Shown here: in pieces, positions 5,875 through 13,750 of the stretch
Layout: every line of letters starts with the position of its first letter
Numbering within the stretch: position 1 is the stretch's first letter
Origin: JAJRZX01 sp964472295
Lineage (GTDB): Bacteria > Desulfobacterota > GWC2-55-46 > JADFVP01
Direction: 5' to 3'
Assembly: GCA_964472295.1 (NCBI GenBank)
Contig: CAYYJQ010000040.1
Coordinates: 1 to 16,300 of the forward strand
DNA: 16,300 nt
Position numbers and translations under genes: made by a program
The notes under the pieces: model-generated
What the model was told of the DNA's origin: nothing
Database searches by the model: none
What the model saw: the letters and a program-made list of their open reading frames with translations, nothing else

Positions 5875-6150
5875 GGGGGCCTGAAGGGGGGCCAAGGGGG
5901 CCACGGAAGGTCAATGGGGGGGCAAGGTGGGTAGCGGGGCAACCGGGCAAGGGGGGGCGGGGGGCAGAGGGGCAACGGGGCAGGGAGGCAAAATGGGGAC
6001 AAAAGGGGCATGCACGGGGGGGGAAGAGGGGCAGAGGGGAATAAAAGAGTGGGGCAACGGGGACCAGTGGGGTAAGGGGGCTGGTGTAATAAAGGGTCCT
6101 GGCGTATCAGGCTTGATTTGGCCCTGGCGAGTCGGCCTCACAAGACAAAA
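5875..6150. other. G-rich low-complexity spacer between tolB and pal
   Basis: From just after the tolB stop to about 6090 the plus strand consists largely of runs of 4-8 G separated by CAA, CAGA, AA and similar spacers. Units such as GGGGCAACGGGG recur (5969-5980 and 6051-6062) and GGGGCAGAGGGG occurs twice. The rest of the window has no comparable strand bias. Open frames across it translate to Gly/Arg runs and are not genes. The tract could fold into G-quadruplexes in the mRNA or the non-template strand. It is followed by AT-rich DNA leading to pal. Confidence 0.8.
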
Positions 6151-6203
6151 AAAAGCACAATCCAAACATTTTTATATACTTTCAACGAAACAAGGAGGCA
6201 TTC

Positions 6204-6797
6204 ATGAAGAGGTTTTTCAGAACCATACCGCTTCTGCTCATAGCGCTCTCCATTGCGGCATGCGCGGGCAAGACAGTTGTTACGGAAGATTACTCCGCGG
6301 CATCGGGCAAGAAGGGCGAGGCCACTACAGTGGTTCCCGAGGAAGGCGTAGGAGTCGGTGAGGCCGGGGTGAGCGAGTCTGACATAAACGGCCCTGGCGA
6401 GAAGTACCGCGAGGCCTTTGTATCAGACGAGGACAGAAAGGCCGCCACAGAAGCAGCCCGCGCCGCCGGGCTCAAGGTAGTGCACTTTGACTTTGACAAA
6501 TACACCATCAAGGAGAGCGACATCGAACTTATCAAAGAAGATGCACAGTGGCTCAAAGACCACCCACGCGTCTATGTCCGCATAGAGGGTCACGCCGACG
6601 AGCGCGGCGAGAACGAGTACAACATGGCGCTCGGTGAGAAACGGGCAACAAGCGTAAAACGTTACCTCGAGTCCCTGGGCATCTCGGGAAAGAGACTCTC
6701 CATCATAAGTTACGGCGAGGAAGACCCCATTGACAACGGTCATAACGAAGAGGCCTGGGCAAAGAACAGAAGGGCCGAGTTTGAAAAACTCAACTAA
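6204..6797 (+). CDS. pal: Peptidoglycan-associated lipoprotein Pal
   Basis: Pal anchors the outer membrane to peptidoglycan and is the outer-membrane endpoint of the Tol system. The 197-residue protein starts with a lipoprotein signal peptide, lipobox SIAAC with Cys20. A variable acidic linker (21-85) precedes the OmpA_C domain (about 90-197). Domain marks are VHFDFDKYTI, IEGHADERGENEYNMALGEK, which contributes the peptidoglycan-binding Asp/Arg site, and NRRAEF at the end. AAGGAGG (6192-6198) lies 5 nt before the ATG, the best ribosome binding site in the cluster, consistent with high Pal expression. TATACT at 6175-6180 may be a -10, but no matching -35 is seen. Confidence 0.96.
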   Translation: MKRFFRTIPLLLIALSIAACAGKTVVTEDYSAASGKKGEATTVVPEEGVGVGEAGVSESDINGPGEKYREAFVSDEDRKAATEAARAAGLKVVHFDFDKYTIKESDIELIKEDAQWLKDHPRVYVRIEGHADERGENEYNMALGEKRATSVKRYLESLGISGKRLSIISYGEEDPIDNGHNEEAWAKNRRAEFEKLN

Positions 6798-6838
6798 AGG
6801 ACCCCGGCGAATATTTTAAACGCATCGCACCATTACAT

Positions 6839-6871
6839 GGAGCGCCCATTCAGGAAACAACTGGGCGCTCC
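6839..6871 (+). promoter_or_regulatory. Perfect 10-bp hairpin between pal and cpoB
   Basis: GGAGCGCCCA (6839-6848) pairs with TGGGCGCTCC (6862-6871) around a 13-nt loop, ending 15 nt before the cpoB start. No T-tract follows, so it is not a typical terminator. It could stabilise the pal message, attenuate read-through or hinder ribosome access to cpoB, which has no strong Shine-Dalgarno. The role is inferred. Confidence 0.55.
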
Positions 6872-6886
6872 CGCGAGTTACTGCCT

Positions 6887-7996
6887 ATGAAGACATTGAA
6901 GGGCCCGGTGGGCCTCCTGTTACTGCCTCTCCTCCTGCTCCTCACCTATGGGTGCGGACCGGGTTTTCCCATTGTCACCGAGGAACAGCAGAACTTCATG
7001 GATCAGGTGGACAGGACCGCCAAGAAGACGGCGGCCCTTGAAAAACGCATTACCACCCTTGAGAGCAGGGGCGCCGACAAAGAAGGCGTGGAAGCGCTGA
7101 AACTCCGCCTCGCCGAGACAACGAGGACCGTCGAGGACCTTACACGGGAGTTCTCCTTTGTACGCGGAAGCCTCGAAGAGTCGGCCAACGCACGGGCCCA
7201 GGCCGGAAGCGAGATAGCCTCCCTCGATGAAGCCATCCGGGGCCTTAACGAGCAGATACGTTCTCTCGGGGTAACCGCCGCAGGCGAGAAAAACGAAATA
7301 GCCGCCCTGAAGGACGCCCTCGCCGCGGCGACTATCAAGATTACCTCCCTTGAGACCGAGATTGGGGTCCTCAAGGATACCCTTAAAAAATCCATTGAGG
7401 CAGGCATAGCGAACGTTGCCCCCGAGGTCGCGCCACCGGCCCCCGGAGCCCCTGCCGCCATGCAACCCGATTCCAATGCCGCCATAAAAGGCGCGCCTGG
7501 CATGGCGTCCCAGCCCTCGGGAACTACCGCCGCCTCGGGAACTACCGCCGCCACGGCAACTCCAACGCCCGCGCCTCTGGCAAAGGCCCCCACACCCCCT
7601 GCGCCGGAAGAGATAAAAAAAGGAGACCCCGAGGCCCTCTACTTCAAGGGGTTCAAACTCACAAAAGACAAGGATTACGACCGGGCCAGGGCAATATTCA
7701 AACGCTTCCTCAGCCTCTACCCCAAGAGCAGGCTCGCCGACCACGCCCGCTACTGGCTTGGTGAGATATACTACTCAGAGGGTAACTGGGAGAGGGCCAT
7801 ACTGGAGTTCGACAGGGTCATAAAAGAGTATCCAAACGGCGACAAGGTCCCCGCGGCCATATTGAAAGAGGGGTTTTCCTTTGAGAGGCTCGGCTCAAAG
7901 AAAGAGGCAAGACTGCTCCTTGAGAAACTGGTAGCCACCTACCCCGAGAGCCCCGAGGCCAAGAAGGCCGCCGAGCGCATAAAGAAACTCAAATAG
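6887..7996 (+). CDS. cpoB: Tol-Pal associated protein CpoB/YbgF (coiled-coil and TPR, predicted lipoprotein)
   Basis: CpoB coordinates the Tol system with cell-wall synthesis at division. This 369-residue version has a lipoprotein signal peptide (lipobox LTYGC, Cys23). A long predicted coiled coil (about 33-170) and an Ala/Pro/Thr linker (about 175-240) follow. A C-terminal TPR-type YbgF domain (about 245-369) includes ALYFKGFKLTKDKDYDRA, FLSLYPKSRLADHARYWLGE and ATYPESPEAKKAAERIKKLK. E. coli CpoB is shorter and periplasmic without a lipid anchor, so the lipobox and longer coil are differences. The linker holds a duplicated 18-bp unit. The gene follows pal by 89 bp and closes the cluster. Confidence 0.9.
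   Translation: MKTLKGPVGLLLLPLLLLLTYGCGPGFPIVTEEQQNFMDQVDRTAKKTAALEKRITTLESRGADKEGVEALKLRLAETTRTVEDLTREFSFVRGSLEESANARAQAGSEIASLDEAIRGLNEQIRSLGVTAAGEKNEIAALKDALAAATIKITSLETEIGVLKDTLKKSIEAGIANVAPEVAPPAPGAPAAMQPDSNAAIKGAPGMASQPSGTTAASGTTAATATPTPAPLAKAPTPPAPEEIKKGDPEALYFKGFKLTKDKDYDRARAIFKRFLSLYPKSRLADHARYWLGEIYYSEGNWERAILEFDRVIKEYPNGDKVPAAILKEGFSFERLGSKKEARLLLEKLVATYPESPEAKKAAERIKKLK
7517..7552 (+). repeat. Perfect 18-bp tandem duplication inside cpoB
   Basis: The unit TCGGGAACTACCGCCGCC occurs twice back to back (7517-7534 and 7535-7552) and encodes SGTTAA twice in the linker between coiled coil and TPR domain. It keeps the frame, so linker length could vary between strains by slippage. Confidence 0.9.
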
Positions 7997-7997
7997 T

Positions 7998-8054
7998 CCC
8001 GCGGCCTATATGAGGCTCTCCCAGGGGCCCCCGCCCCTGAGCCTGAACCGCGGG
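7998..8054 (+). terminator. Three-tier hairpin directly after cpoB (possible terminator or RNA end-stabiliser)
   Basis: Nested arms are CCCGCGG (7998-8004) with CCGCGGG (8048-8054), AGGCT (8013-8017) with AGCCT (8040-8044), and CAGGGGC (8022-8028) with GCCCCTG (8033-8039) around a CCCC loop. It starts 2 nt after the cpoB stop. No T-tract follows, so classical intrinsic termination is doubtful; it may protect the 3' end of the tol-pal message. Confidence 0.6.
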
Positions 8055-8161
8055 GCTCCCGATAAAGACCCTATCCGGCCATTGGCCGTCCATCCCCAGT
8101 GAAAATACAGCATCGAGCCTCCTCCACGGTCCGCAATGGAAAAAGGCGCCGCCCCGCGTCT
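8055..8161. other. Non-coding stretch downstream of the tol-pal cluster
   Basis: I see no supported gene. There is a small hairpin CGGCC-ATT-GGCCG (8076-8088). The minus-strand frame here is short, lacks a ribosome binding site and overlaps the hairpin region, so I do not call it. Confidence 0.4.
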
Positions 8162-8255
8162 CTTTCCTCACATTTTAGGCAACATACAGTTGTTAAGGAT
8201 GGCGGCGCATCCCTGCGCCGCCTGAAAGCCTGAATTAATAATCAGACTTTCCTTG
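8162..8255. repeat. Structured repeat element, copy B (TCCC-loop hairpin)
   Basis: This is the second copy of the element at 1771-1862. It has CACATTTT, CAAC-N5-GTTG (8180-8192), a perfect 9-bp hairpin with loop TCCC (arms 8201-8209 and 8214-8222) and GAAAGCCTGA/TCAGACTTTC arms (8224-8233 and 8242-8251, one mismatch). The TCCC-loop stem keeps pairing although three base pairs changed from A-T to G-C relative to copy A. Unlike copy A it is not enclosed by CTTTCTTTT arms. Confidence 0.75.
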
Positions 8256-8278
8256 ACAAAAACCCCAAAAAAGGACCC

Positions 8279-8324
8279 CCTGGATAAAAGTCATATCCAG
8301 GACCCATCTCTTTTGGTATATAAT
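8279..8324 (+). promoter_or_regulatory. Candidate promoter (-10 TATAAT) with upstream inverted repeat, for the DUF362 gene
   Basis: TATAAT at 8319-8324 is a perfect -10, 36 bp before the ATG at 8361. No good -35 is visible at the right distance. Instead an inverted repeat CCTGGAT (8279-8285) / ATCCAGG (8295-8301) with a 9-nt spacer occupies that position, as an activator site or operator would. Confidence 0.45.
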
Positions 8325-8360
8325 ATTTGATGTAGTAAAGAAAAAGACCGCGGAATAGAC

Positions 8361-9497
8361 ATGACTCACAGCGTATCACTTCAAAGATGCTCCAATTACG
8401 AACCTGACTCAGTCTACAAGAGCGTCAGCAGGGCCGTTGAACTACTTGGCGGCATGGAAAAGTTCGCGAAAAAGGGCGAACGCCTCATCCTGAAGCCCAA
8501 TCTCCTTGCCGCAAAACCCGTTGACGCGGCGGTAACAACGCACCCATCCGTGCTCCGCGCTGTCATCCGCCTCGTAAGAGAGGCCGGAGCCACACCCGTC
8601 GTAGGCGACAGCCCGGCCATCGGGAGCGCCCGCAAGGTAGGGCAGAAGTGCGGCGTCCTCGCGCTCTGTGAGCAAGAGGGCGTCGAGTATATAGACTTCA
8701 ACGAGGCCGTCTCCGTTAATAACCCCGATGGCCATATCTTCAAGCGCCTCGAGGTGGCGCGCGCCGTAGCAGGGGCCGACGGCATAATAAACCTTCCAAA
8801 ACTCAAGACCCATGCGCAGATGCTCCTCACCATGGGAGTAAAGAATATCTTCGGCTGCGTACCTGGAAAGAGAAAACCCCAGTGGCACTTGAGCGCCGGT
8901 GTGGACACCCTGCACTTCGCCAATATGATACTCGATCTCTATCTCTACATAAAACCCCGGCTCACCATAATGGACGCCGTGGTGGCAATGGAGGGTAACG
9001 GCCCGGCAAGCGGAGACCCGCGGGCGCTGGGTCTTGTGGCGGCTTCAAAAGATGCCGTGGCACTTGACGCCATATGCTCCCGCATACTCGGCGTACCCGG
9101 GGGAGATGTCCCCATACTCGAGGCCGCGCTTGGTAGAGGGCTCTCCGGTGCGAACCCTGATAATACTGAGGTCCTTGGCGACGACCCCGGCCTCTTTGAG
9201 GTAAAGGACTTCAAACTCCCCCCTCTGGTGCATACGCGCTTCACGGAGAGTCTTCCCTATTTTCTCGGGTCAAGGTTAAGAAAATCCCTGACCGTAAGGC
9301 CCCATGTAATACACTCAAGGTGCACGCTCTGCGACCTCTGCGTGGGGGTCTGTCCGGCGCGTATCATGAAGAGCGATAAAAAGATAATAATCGATTACGA
9401 CCAGTGCATCAGGTGTTTCTGCTGTCAGGAAATGTGCCCCAACGAGGCCATAACCTCAAAGGCCGGGTGGCTGAAGAAGATCCTGCCGGGCCTGTAA
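8361..9497 (+). CDS. DUF362 domain protein with C-terminal two-cluster ferredoxin domain
   Basis: The N-terminal DUF362 domain (about 5-290) has typical segments: GERLILKPNLL (39-49), VTTHPSVLRAVIRLVREAG, VVGDSPAIGS, INLPKLKTHAQMLLTMGVKN and, later, AASKDAVALDAI. A C-terminal ferredoxin domain carries two CxxCxxCxxxC motifs: Cys321, 324, 327, 331 and Cys349, 352, 355, 359, enough for two [4Fe-4S] clusters. Cys354 is an extra cysteine. No signal peptide is seen, so it is probably cytoplasmic. DUF362-ferredoxin proteins are common in anaerobes; their reaction is not established, and an electron-transfer role is inference. There is no clear Shine-Dalgarno before the ATG. The 1138-residue AsmA gene follows after 67 bp. 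Confidence 0.9.
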   Translation: MTHSVSLQRCSNYEPDSVYKSVSRAVELLGGMEKFAKKGERLILKPNLLAAKPVDAAVTTHPSVLRAVIRLVREAGATPVVGDSPAIGSARKVGQKCGVLALCEQEGVEYIDFNEAVSVNNPDGHIFKRLEVARAVAGADGIINLPKLKTHAQMLLTMGVKNIFGCVPGKRKPQWHLSAGVDTLHFANMILDLYLYIKPRLTIMDAVVAMEGNGPASGDPRALGLVAASKDAVALDAICSRILGVPGGDVPILEAALGRGLSGANPDNTEVLGDDPGLFEVKDFKLPPLVHTRFTESLPYFLGSRLRKSLTVRPHVIHSRCTLCDLCVGVCPARIMKSDKKIIIDYDQCIRCFCCQEMCPNEAITSKAGWLKKILPGL

Positions 9498-9525
9498 TGG
9501 CCGCCTTTAACGGCCCCTGGCCATT
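9496..9525 (+). repeat. Inverted repeat in the gap between the DUF362 gene and the AsmA-like gene
   Basis: AATGGCC (9496-9502) overlaps the DUF362 stop codon and pairs with GGCCATT (9519-9525). An alternative inner stem GGCCG/CGGCC (9499-9503 and 9511-9515) is also possible. It has no T-tract, so partial termination or mRNA processing is possible but unproven. Confidence 0.4.
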
Positions 9526-9564
9526 AGACGCCCTGTCACCAAAAAGACCCTCTCGGAGCATATA

Positions 9565-12500
9565 GTGCCATCTTTCATACCCCGCAAAAAAATTCTCGCT
9601 CTCATGGCCGTGCTTATACTCGCTGTGGCCATTGCCGCGGGGTACTACCTCTGGCGCGTGCCCCTGGACATAACACGCTACCGCGGGACCATTATCTCAC
9701 GTATCGAGGACGTTACAGGGGCAGACATCACCACTGGAGACGCCTCGCTCCGCATCCTGCCCTCTCCCTACCTCGAGGTAAAGAACGTCCGCATGACCTT
9801 CAGGGACGAAGAGGTCCTAAAGGCCAGGGTCATGAAACTCCACATCTCCATTCTACCAATCTTTCTTAAGAAGATAGTCATCGAGCGCATGACCATGGAG
9901 GGTTGGAAACTCAACGCGCGGCGTAGACCTGACGGGACCATGGCCCTTGTAGATATATACGAGAATGTCATAAAGAGAAAACACATCGTAAGCATAAAGA
10001 CCATGAGGCTCGCCAGTGGAAGGCTTACTCTGGTGGACAACATGGGCGGCAGGGACCTTCGAGTCAAGGCCACCTTTAAACGGGGACAGGTCGAGAGAAA
10101 AGACGGTGTATTCAGGTTTCAGGCGGACCTCGGTCTTGAGGACGGGGCAAGCGTTTTCGCCCATGGAGAAGTGGGAAAATCTGAAAAGGGCATTTATCTC
10201 AAAGGCCGGGCAACTCTGGCCAACATGGACCTTGCCGAATTATCGAAATACGCGAAAAGACCAGACCTCAAGGGCCGGGCCTCTGGGGATATTTCCTTCA
10301 CATACAGCGACTCGCTCAAACTGAGCGGCCTTGTAAACTACAAGGACCTGACCCTGAACGAGCCTTCTCTTTCGGCCAAGCCCCTGCACTCAGGTTCCGG
10401 CAAGGCCGGCTTCGCCATTAGCCTCGTCAAAAAAGACCTCTCTCTAAAGATAAAAAAGGCGCGCCTTGACATGGACGATTATGTGGTCAAGGGCTCAGTG
10501 GACCTCGCCGGAGACGTGACCCGCCCACAAGACCTCTCCATTGACCTAAACCTTGAGTCCACACCCATACCCGCGAGAGAGGTGAAGGCCCTTGTCCTTG
10601 ACAGGGTCTTCAAGGACAAAGAGCTCAGGTGGATAAACGACTTCACCTCACTTGGCGGAGCCGTGTCCGTAAAGTCCTTTATTCTCAAGGGCACGGTAAA
10701 TGAGATAAGCGAGGGCACGGCCTTCAAGCGGACCGGCGCAATGCGCCTTGAAGCAGGCCTTGAAGGGCTGAGTTTCCACCACGGCGCCCTCGGCCCCGAG
10801 GAGGTCCGCAACCTCTTTGGCGGGTTTACCCTTGCAGACGGCTCCCTGGCTTTTCACGGGCTATCGGCAAAGGTGGGCACGGGCTTCATAGAAAAACTCT
10901 CCTACAGCATGAAGGACCTTTACACGAAAAAAAGGCCTACGTCCTACGACCTCTCTCTTGCCGGGCACATGGACGCGGGCAGGGCCATAAAGCTTACCAT
11001 ACGTCTCTTCAGAGATAGCGGCAAGGACGTAAAGAGGCAGTTACGCCGCATAGCCGCAACAGGTGATACGCGCGTAAAGTTCAACCTCAAGGGAAAGATA
11101 GACGTTAAGGACAGCGCCTGGTTCTCCGTAAACCTGGGTCTCAGTAAGGCCACCTTCCGTTATGAAGGGTTTCCCCTCTCCTTTACATCTCTCGACGGGA
11201 ATATAGAGATTGACAACAACCGCTTCACCTTCACAGACATCGCCGCACGGGACAGTGCCAACTCCACCCTGAGGGTCAACGGCTATATACGGGACTACAC
11301 AGGGGCCAATCCCTTCTTCCGCCTTGAGACAAGGGGCAGTGTATACGGAGGCACGCTCTCGGCCTTCACGGGAGGCACCGTGCTTGAGGACCTTAGGACT
11401 GACGATGCCCTCTCCTTTACCTCACGCATAGAAGGGCAGAAGAAGTCCCTCAAGGTAGATGCTGAGGCTGACCTTGGCCCTACGGGCCTTGAGTACGGAA
11501 AACTCATCAAGAAAAATGTCGGCGTTCCACTTGTGCTTACAATGAAACTCATCTTGAAGGAACGCGCGATAGAGATAAAAAAGGCAAGCCTCCGGACCGT
11601 GGGAACAAGCCTCAACCTGAAGGGTTCCTTCAACCGTGGAGATAAACGCGGCCCCTTTAGCCTCTTTATAGAGTCCAAGAAGGCCCGTATCTATGACCTT
11701 GCCGATATGACGCCGCTTATCGTGAAGAGAGCGGATACGGCGGGCACGCTTAACGTTATCCTCAAGGTCTCAAGGGGACGGCGCCAGAGAAAACCCGGAT
11801 ACAGCGGCATCATATCTCTAAAGAAGGGGCATTTTTCAAGTTCTCTCACAGAAGAGCCCCTGAAGGCCCTCGACCTTTTTCTCGATTTTGAGGGCGACAG
11901 CGCGAAACTGCGCATACCCACGGCAAAGGTAGGCGCAAGCGATATTCACGGCTCTCTTGAGATAACCTCCATCTCAAAGGGCCTGATAAAACTTAACCTC
12001 GCATCAGACAACCTCGACACTTCCGACATATGGGGCGAAGGCAGGGACGGCCTCGGCCAGTGGCTGGAAAAGATACGCTCCCTTGGGGGCGCCAAGAAGA
12101 GAGGGAAAAAGGTCATAACCGGTAGCGGCAAGATAAGCATAAACAGAGGAACTGTGCTTGACGAAGAGGTCCGTGACCTCAAGGGCGAGATACTCATGAG
12201 CCCCCAGTTCGTCAGGATAGACCCCATAGTATTTCTCACAAAGGGCGGGGCCGTAAAGGGCATGGCGCTCCTTTACAGGGGCGACACGGGAAAACTGCTC
12301 TTCAGGGGCACGGCGGGCCTCACGGGAATCGACCTCAAGGCCCTCCTTACGCGGTTTGGCGCGAAAAAAGACATCCTCACAGGGACCCTTAATGGAGATA
12401 TTGCTATAAGCTGCCGCCGCAACGCCAAGCCCTTTGCCAGGTGTCTTAACGGCAAGATACACGTAAGGGCCGAGAAAGGACGCATGTGGAAGTTTCAGGT

Positions 12501-12981
12501 CATAAGCAAGATATTTTCCATAGTGAACATCATCTCAATTGACGAACTATTCAAGAAGGGCCTTCCCTACAAGTCCATAACCAGCGACTTCGCCATCAAG
12601 GACGGAGTGATAACAACGGATGACCTCCTCTTTGACAGCGACTCCATGCGAATGTCCGCTGTAATGAGCCTCGACAGCGCAGAAGGGACCATTGACGCCA
12701 CCTTGGGCGTGCACCCCTTTGTGACCATAGACAAGGTGGTCACCAACATACCCCTTGTGGGCTGGATAATAGGGGGCAAGGAAAAGAGCTCCGTGAGCCT
12801 TTACTACTCCATAAAGGGGCCGCTGAAGAAACCCGCGGTTGAGCCCGCGCGCATAAAGAACATACAGAAGGGCATCATAGGCAAGATGGAGAGGCTTATC
12901 ACCTCGCCCATAAAGATAATAGAGATGGGCACTGGAATGCTCAACAACAAGGACAAGGGGGAGAGCGATGACAGAGAATAA
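9565..12981 (+). CDS. AsmA-like envelope protein (AsmA/YhdP/TamB-type superfamily)
   Basis: This large 1138-residue protein has one N-terminal transmembrane anchor (about 9-30) and a long periplasmic part. The N-terminal AsmA segment is recognisable: DITRYRGTIISRIEDVTGAD, then a SLRILPSPYLEVKNVRMTF-type stretch. The body is repetitive beta-strand sequence. The C-terminal AsmA domain (about 960-1100) includes KFQVISKIFSIVNIISIDELF, GVITTDDLLFDSDSMRM and PLVGWIIGG. Superfamily members are thought to form hydrophobic grooves carrying phospholipids between inner and outer membrane; this role is inferred from family. I use the GTG start at 9565 because CGGAG (9554-9558) lies 6 nt upstream and it keeps the basic residues before the anchor. 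Its end overlaps the methyltransferase gene by 14 bp. Confidence 0.88.
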   Translation: MPSFIPRKKILALMAVLILAVAIAAGYYLWRVPLDITRYRGTIISRIEDVTGADITTGDASLRILPSPYLEVKNVRMTFRDEEVLKARVMKLHISILPIFLKKIVIERMTMEGWKLNARRRPDGTMALVDIYENVIKRKHIVSIKTMRLASGRLTLVDNMGGRDLRVKATFKRGQVERKDGVFRFQADLGLEDGASVFAHGEVGKSEKGIYLKGRATLANMDLAELSKYAKRPDLKGRASGDISFTYSDSLKLSGLVNYKDLTLNEPSLSAKPLHSGSGKAGFAISLVKKDLSLKIKKARLDMDDYVVKGSVDLAGDVTRPQDLSIDLNLESTPIPAREVKALVLDRVFKDKELRWINDFTSLGGAVSVKSFILKGTVNEISEGTAFKRTGAMRLEAGLEGLSFHHGALGPEEVRNLFGGFTLADGSLAFHGLSAKVGTGFIEKLSYSMKDLYTKKRPTSYDLSLAGHMDAGRAIKLTIRLFRDSGKDVKRQLRRIAATGDTRVKFNLKGKIDVKDSAWFSVNLGLSKATFRYEGFPLSFTSLDGNIEIDNNRFTFTDIAARDSANSTLRVNGYIRDYTGANPFFRLETRGSVYGGTLSAFTGGTVLEDLRTDDALSFTSRIEGQKKSLKVDAEADLGPTGLEYGKLIKKNVGVPLVLTMKLILKERAIEIKKASLRTVGTSLNLKGSFNRGDKRGPFSLFIESKKARIYDLADMTPLIVKRADTAGTLNVILKVSRGRRQRKPGYSGIISLKKGHFSSSLTEEPLKALDLFLDFEGDSAKLRIPTAKVGASDIHGSLEITSISKGLIKLNLASDNLDTSDIWGEGRDGLGQWLEKIRSLGGAKKRGKKVITGSGKISINRGTVLDEEVRDLKGEILMSPQFVRIDPIVFLTKGGAVKGMALLYRGDTGKLLFRGTAGLTGIDLKALLTRFGAKKDILTGTLNGDIAISCRRNAKPFARCLNGKIHVRAEKGRMWKFQVISKIFSIVNIISIDELFKKGLPYKSITSDFAIKDGVITTDDLLFDSDSMRMSAVMSLDSAEGTIDATLGVHPFVTIDKVVTNIPLVGWIIGGKEKSSVSLYYSIKGPLKKPAVEPARIKNIQKGIIGKMERLITSPIKIIEMGTGMLNNKDKGESDDRE

Positions 12982-13750
12982 TATAGATGACGCCTTCCGT
13001 TCAAGGCCCGGCTTCTGGAACACCTTGAAGGCAAAGTGGTACAGGCGCGGTCTTGAGTCTTCCACCTTCCCCTCGACCGTGGCGCCCTTCATCCTTTCTC
13101 ATGCCAAGGGAGCAAATACATTTCTCGACGTTGGCGCGGGCTGTGGAAGCCTTGCCATTCCGCTGGCAAAGGCTGGAAAGGAAGTAACGGCCCTTGACCC
13201 CTCGGCGGCAATGATAGCCATACTTCAGGAAGAGATGAAACGAGAGGGACTTACGAAGATAAAGACCATTATATCCCCCTGGAAGGCAGGAGTCCTGCCG
13301 CCCCATGACGCGATTATATGCGCAAATGTCCCGGGACTCCTCAAGGGCTCCATGGAGTTTTTACGCGAGGCCTCAGAGGCGGCCCGCATGTATGTATTTC
13401 TCGTCGAGAGCGCGGGGCCGAAGGCCGACAAGTTCTACTACAAAGAACTATACCCCCTCATATTCAACCGGGACTTTGGGCCAAGAAGGGATTATCTCGC
13501 GACATACGAGGCCCTGCACGGCCTGGGCATATTCGCCAACGTGCGCATAGTGGAGTATGACTTTGACCAGCCCTTTGACTCACTGGACGAGGCTGTGGAG
13601 TTCTGGAAGGAACACATGTGCATAGTAACGGAAGAGCACGACAGGACGCTTCGCGAGTTCCTTGAAAAGAAACTCGATAAAAACGGGAAGGGCCTTGTGT
13701 CGAGGATACACAAGAGGTCTGCCATCATCTGGTGGAAGACCGGAGCATGA
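12968..13750 (+). CDS. Class I SAM-dependent methyltransferase
   Basis: The 260-residue cytoplasmic protein has a Rossmann-type methyltransferase fold. Motif I is FLDVGAGCGSLAIPLA (52-67) and the acidic ribose-binding residue is Asp77 in VTALDPSAAM. Motif IV-like sequence is HDAIICANVPGL. Substrate specificity cannot be read. The start codon lies inside the end of the AsmA-like gene (14-bp overlap), which implies translational coupling; GGGGGAGAG just upstream could serve as ribosome binding site. The coupling hints at an envelope-related role, but that is inference only. No co-directional gene follows closely. Confidence 0.88.
   Translation: MTENNIDDAFRSRPGFWNTLKAKWYRRGLESSTFPSTVAPFILSHAKGANTFLDVGAGCGSLAIPLAKAGKEVTALDPSAAMIAILQEEMKREGLTKIKTIISPWKAGVLPPHDAIICANVPGLLKGSMEFLREASEAARMYVFLVESAGPKADKFYYKELYPLIFNRDFGPRRDYLATYEALHGLGIFANVRIVEYDFDQPFDSLDEAVEFWKEHMCIVTEEHDRTLREFLEKKLDKNGKGLVSRIHKRSAIIWWKTGA

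Noticed and set aside
5721..6361. Gly/Arg- or Pro-rich open frames over the G-rich tolB-pal spacer
   Set aside because: They arise from G-run low-complexity DNA and overlap tolB or pal in other frames.
7989..8171. Minus-strand 60-residue frame after cpoB
   Set aside because: It covers the three-tier hairpin, lacks a ribosome binding site and resembles no family I know.
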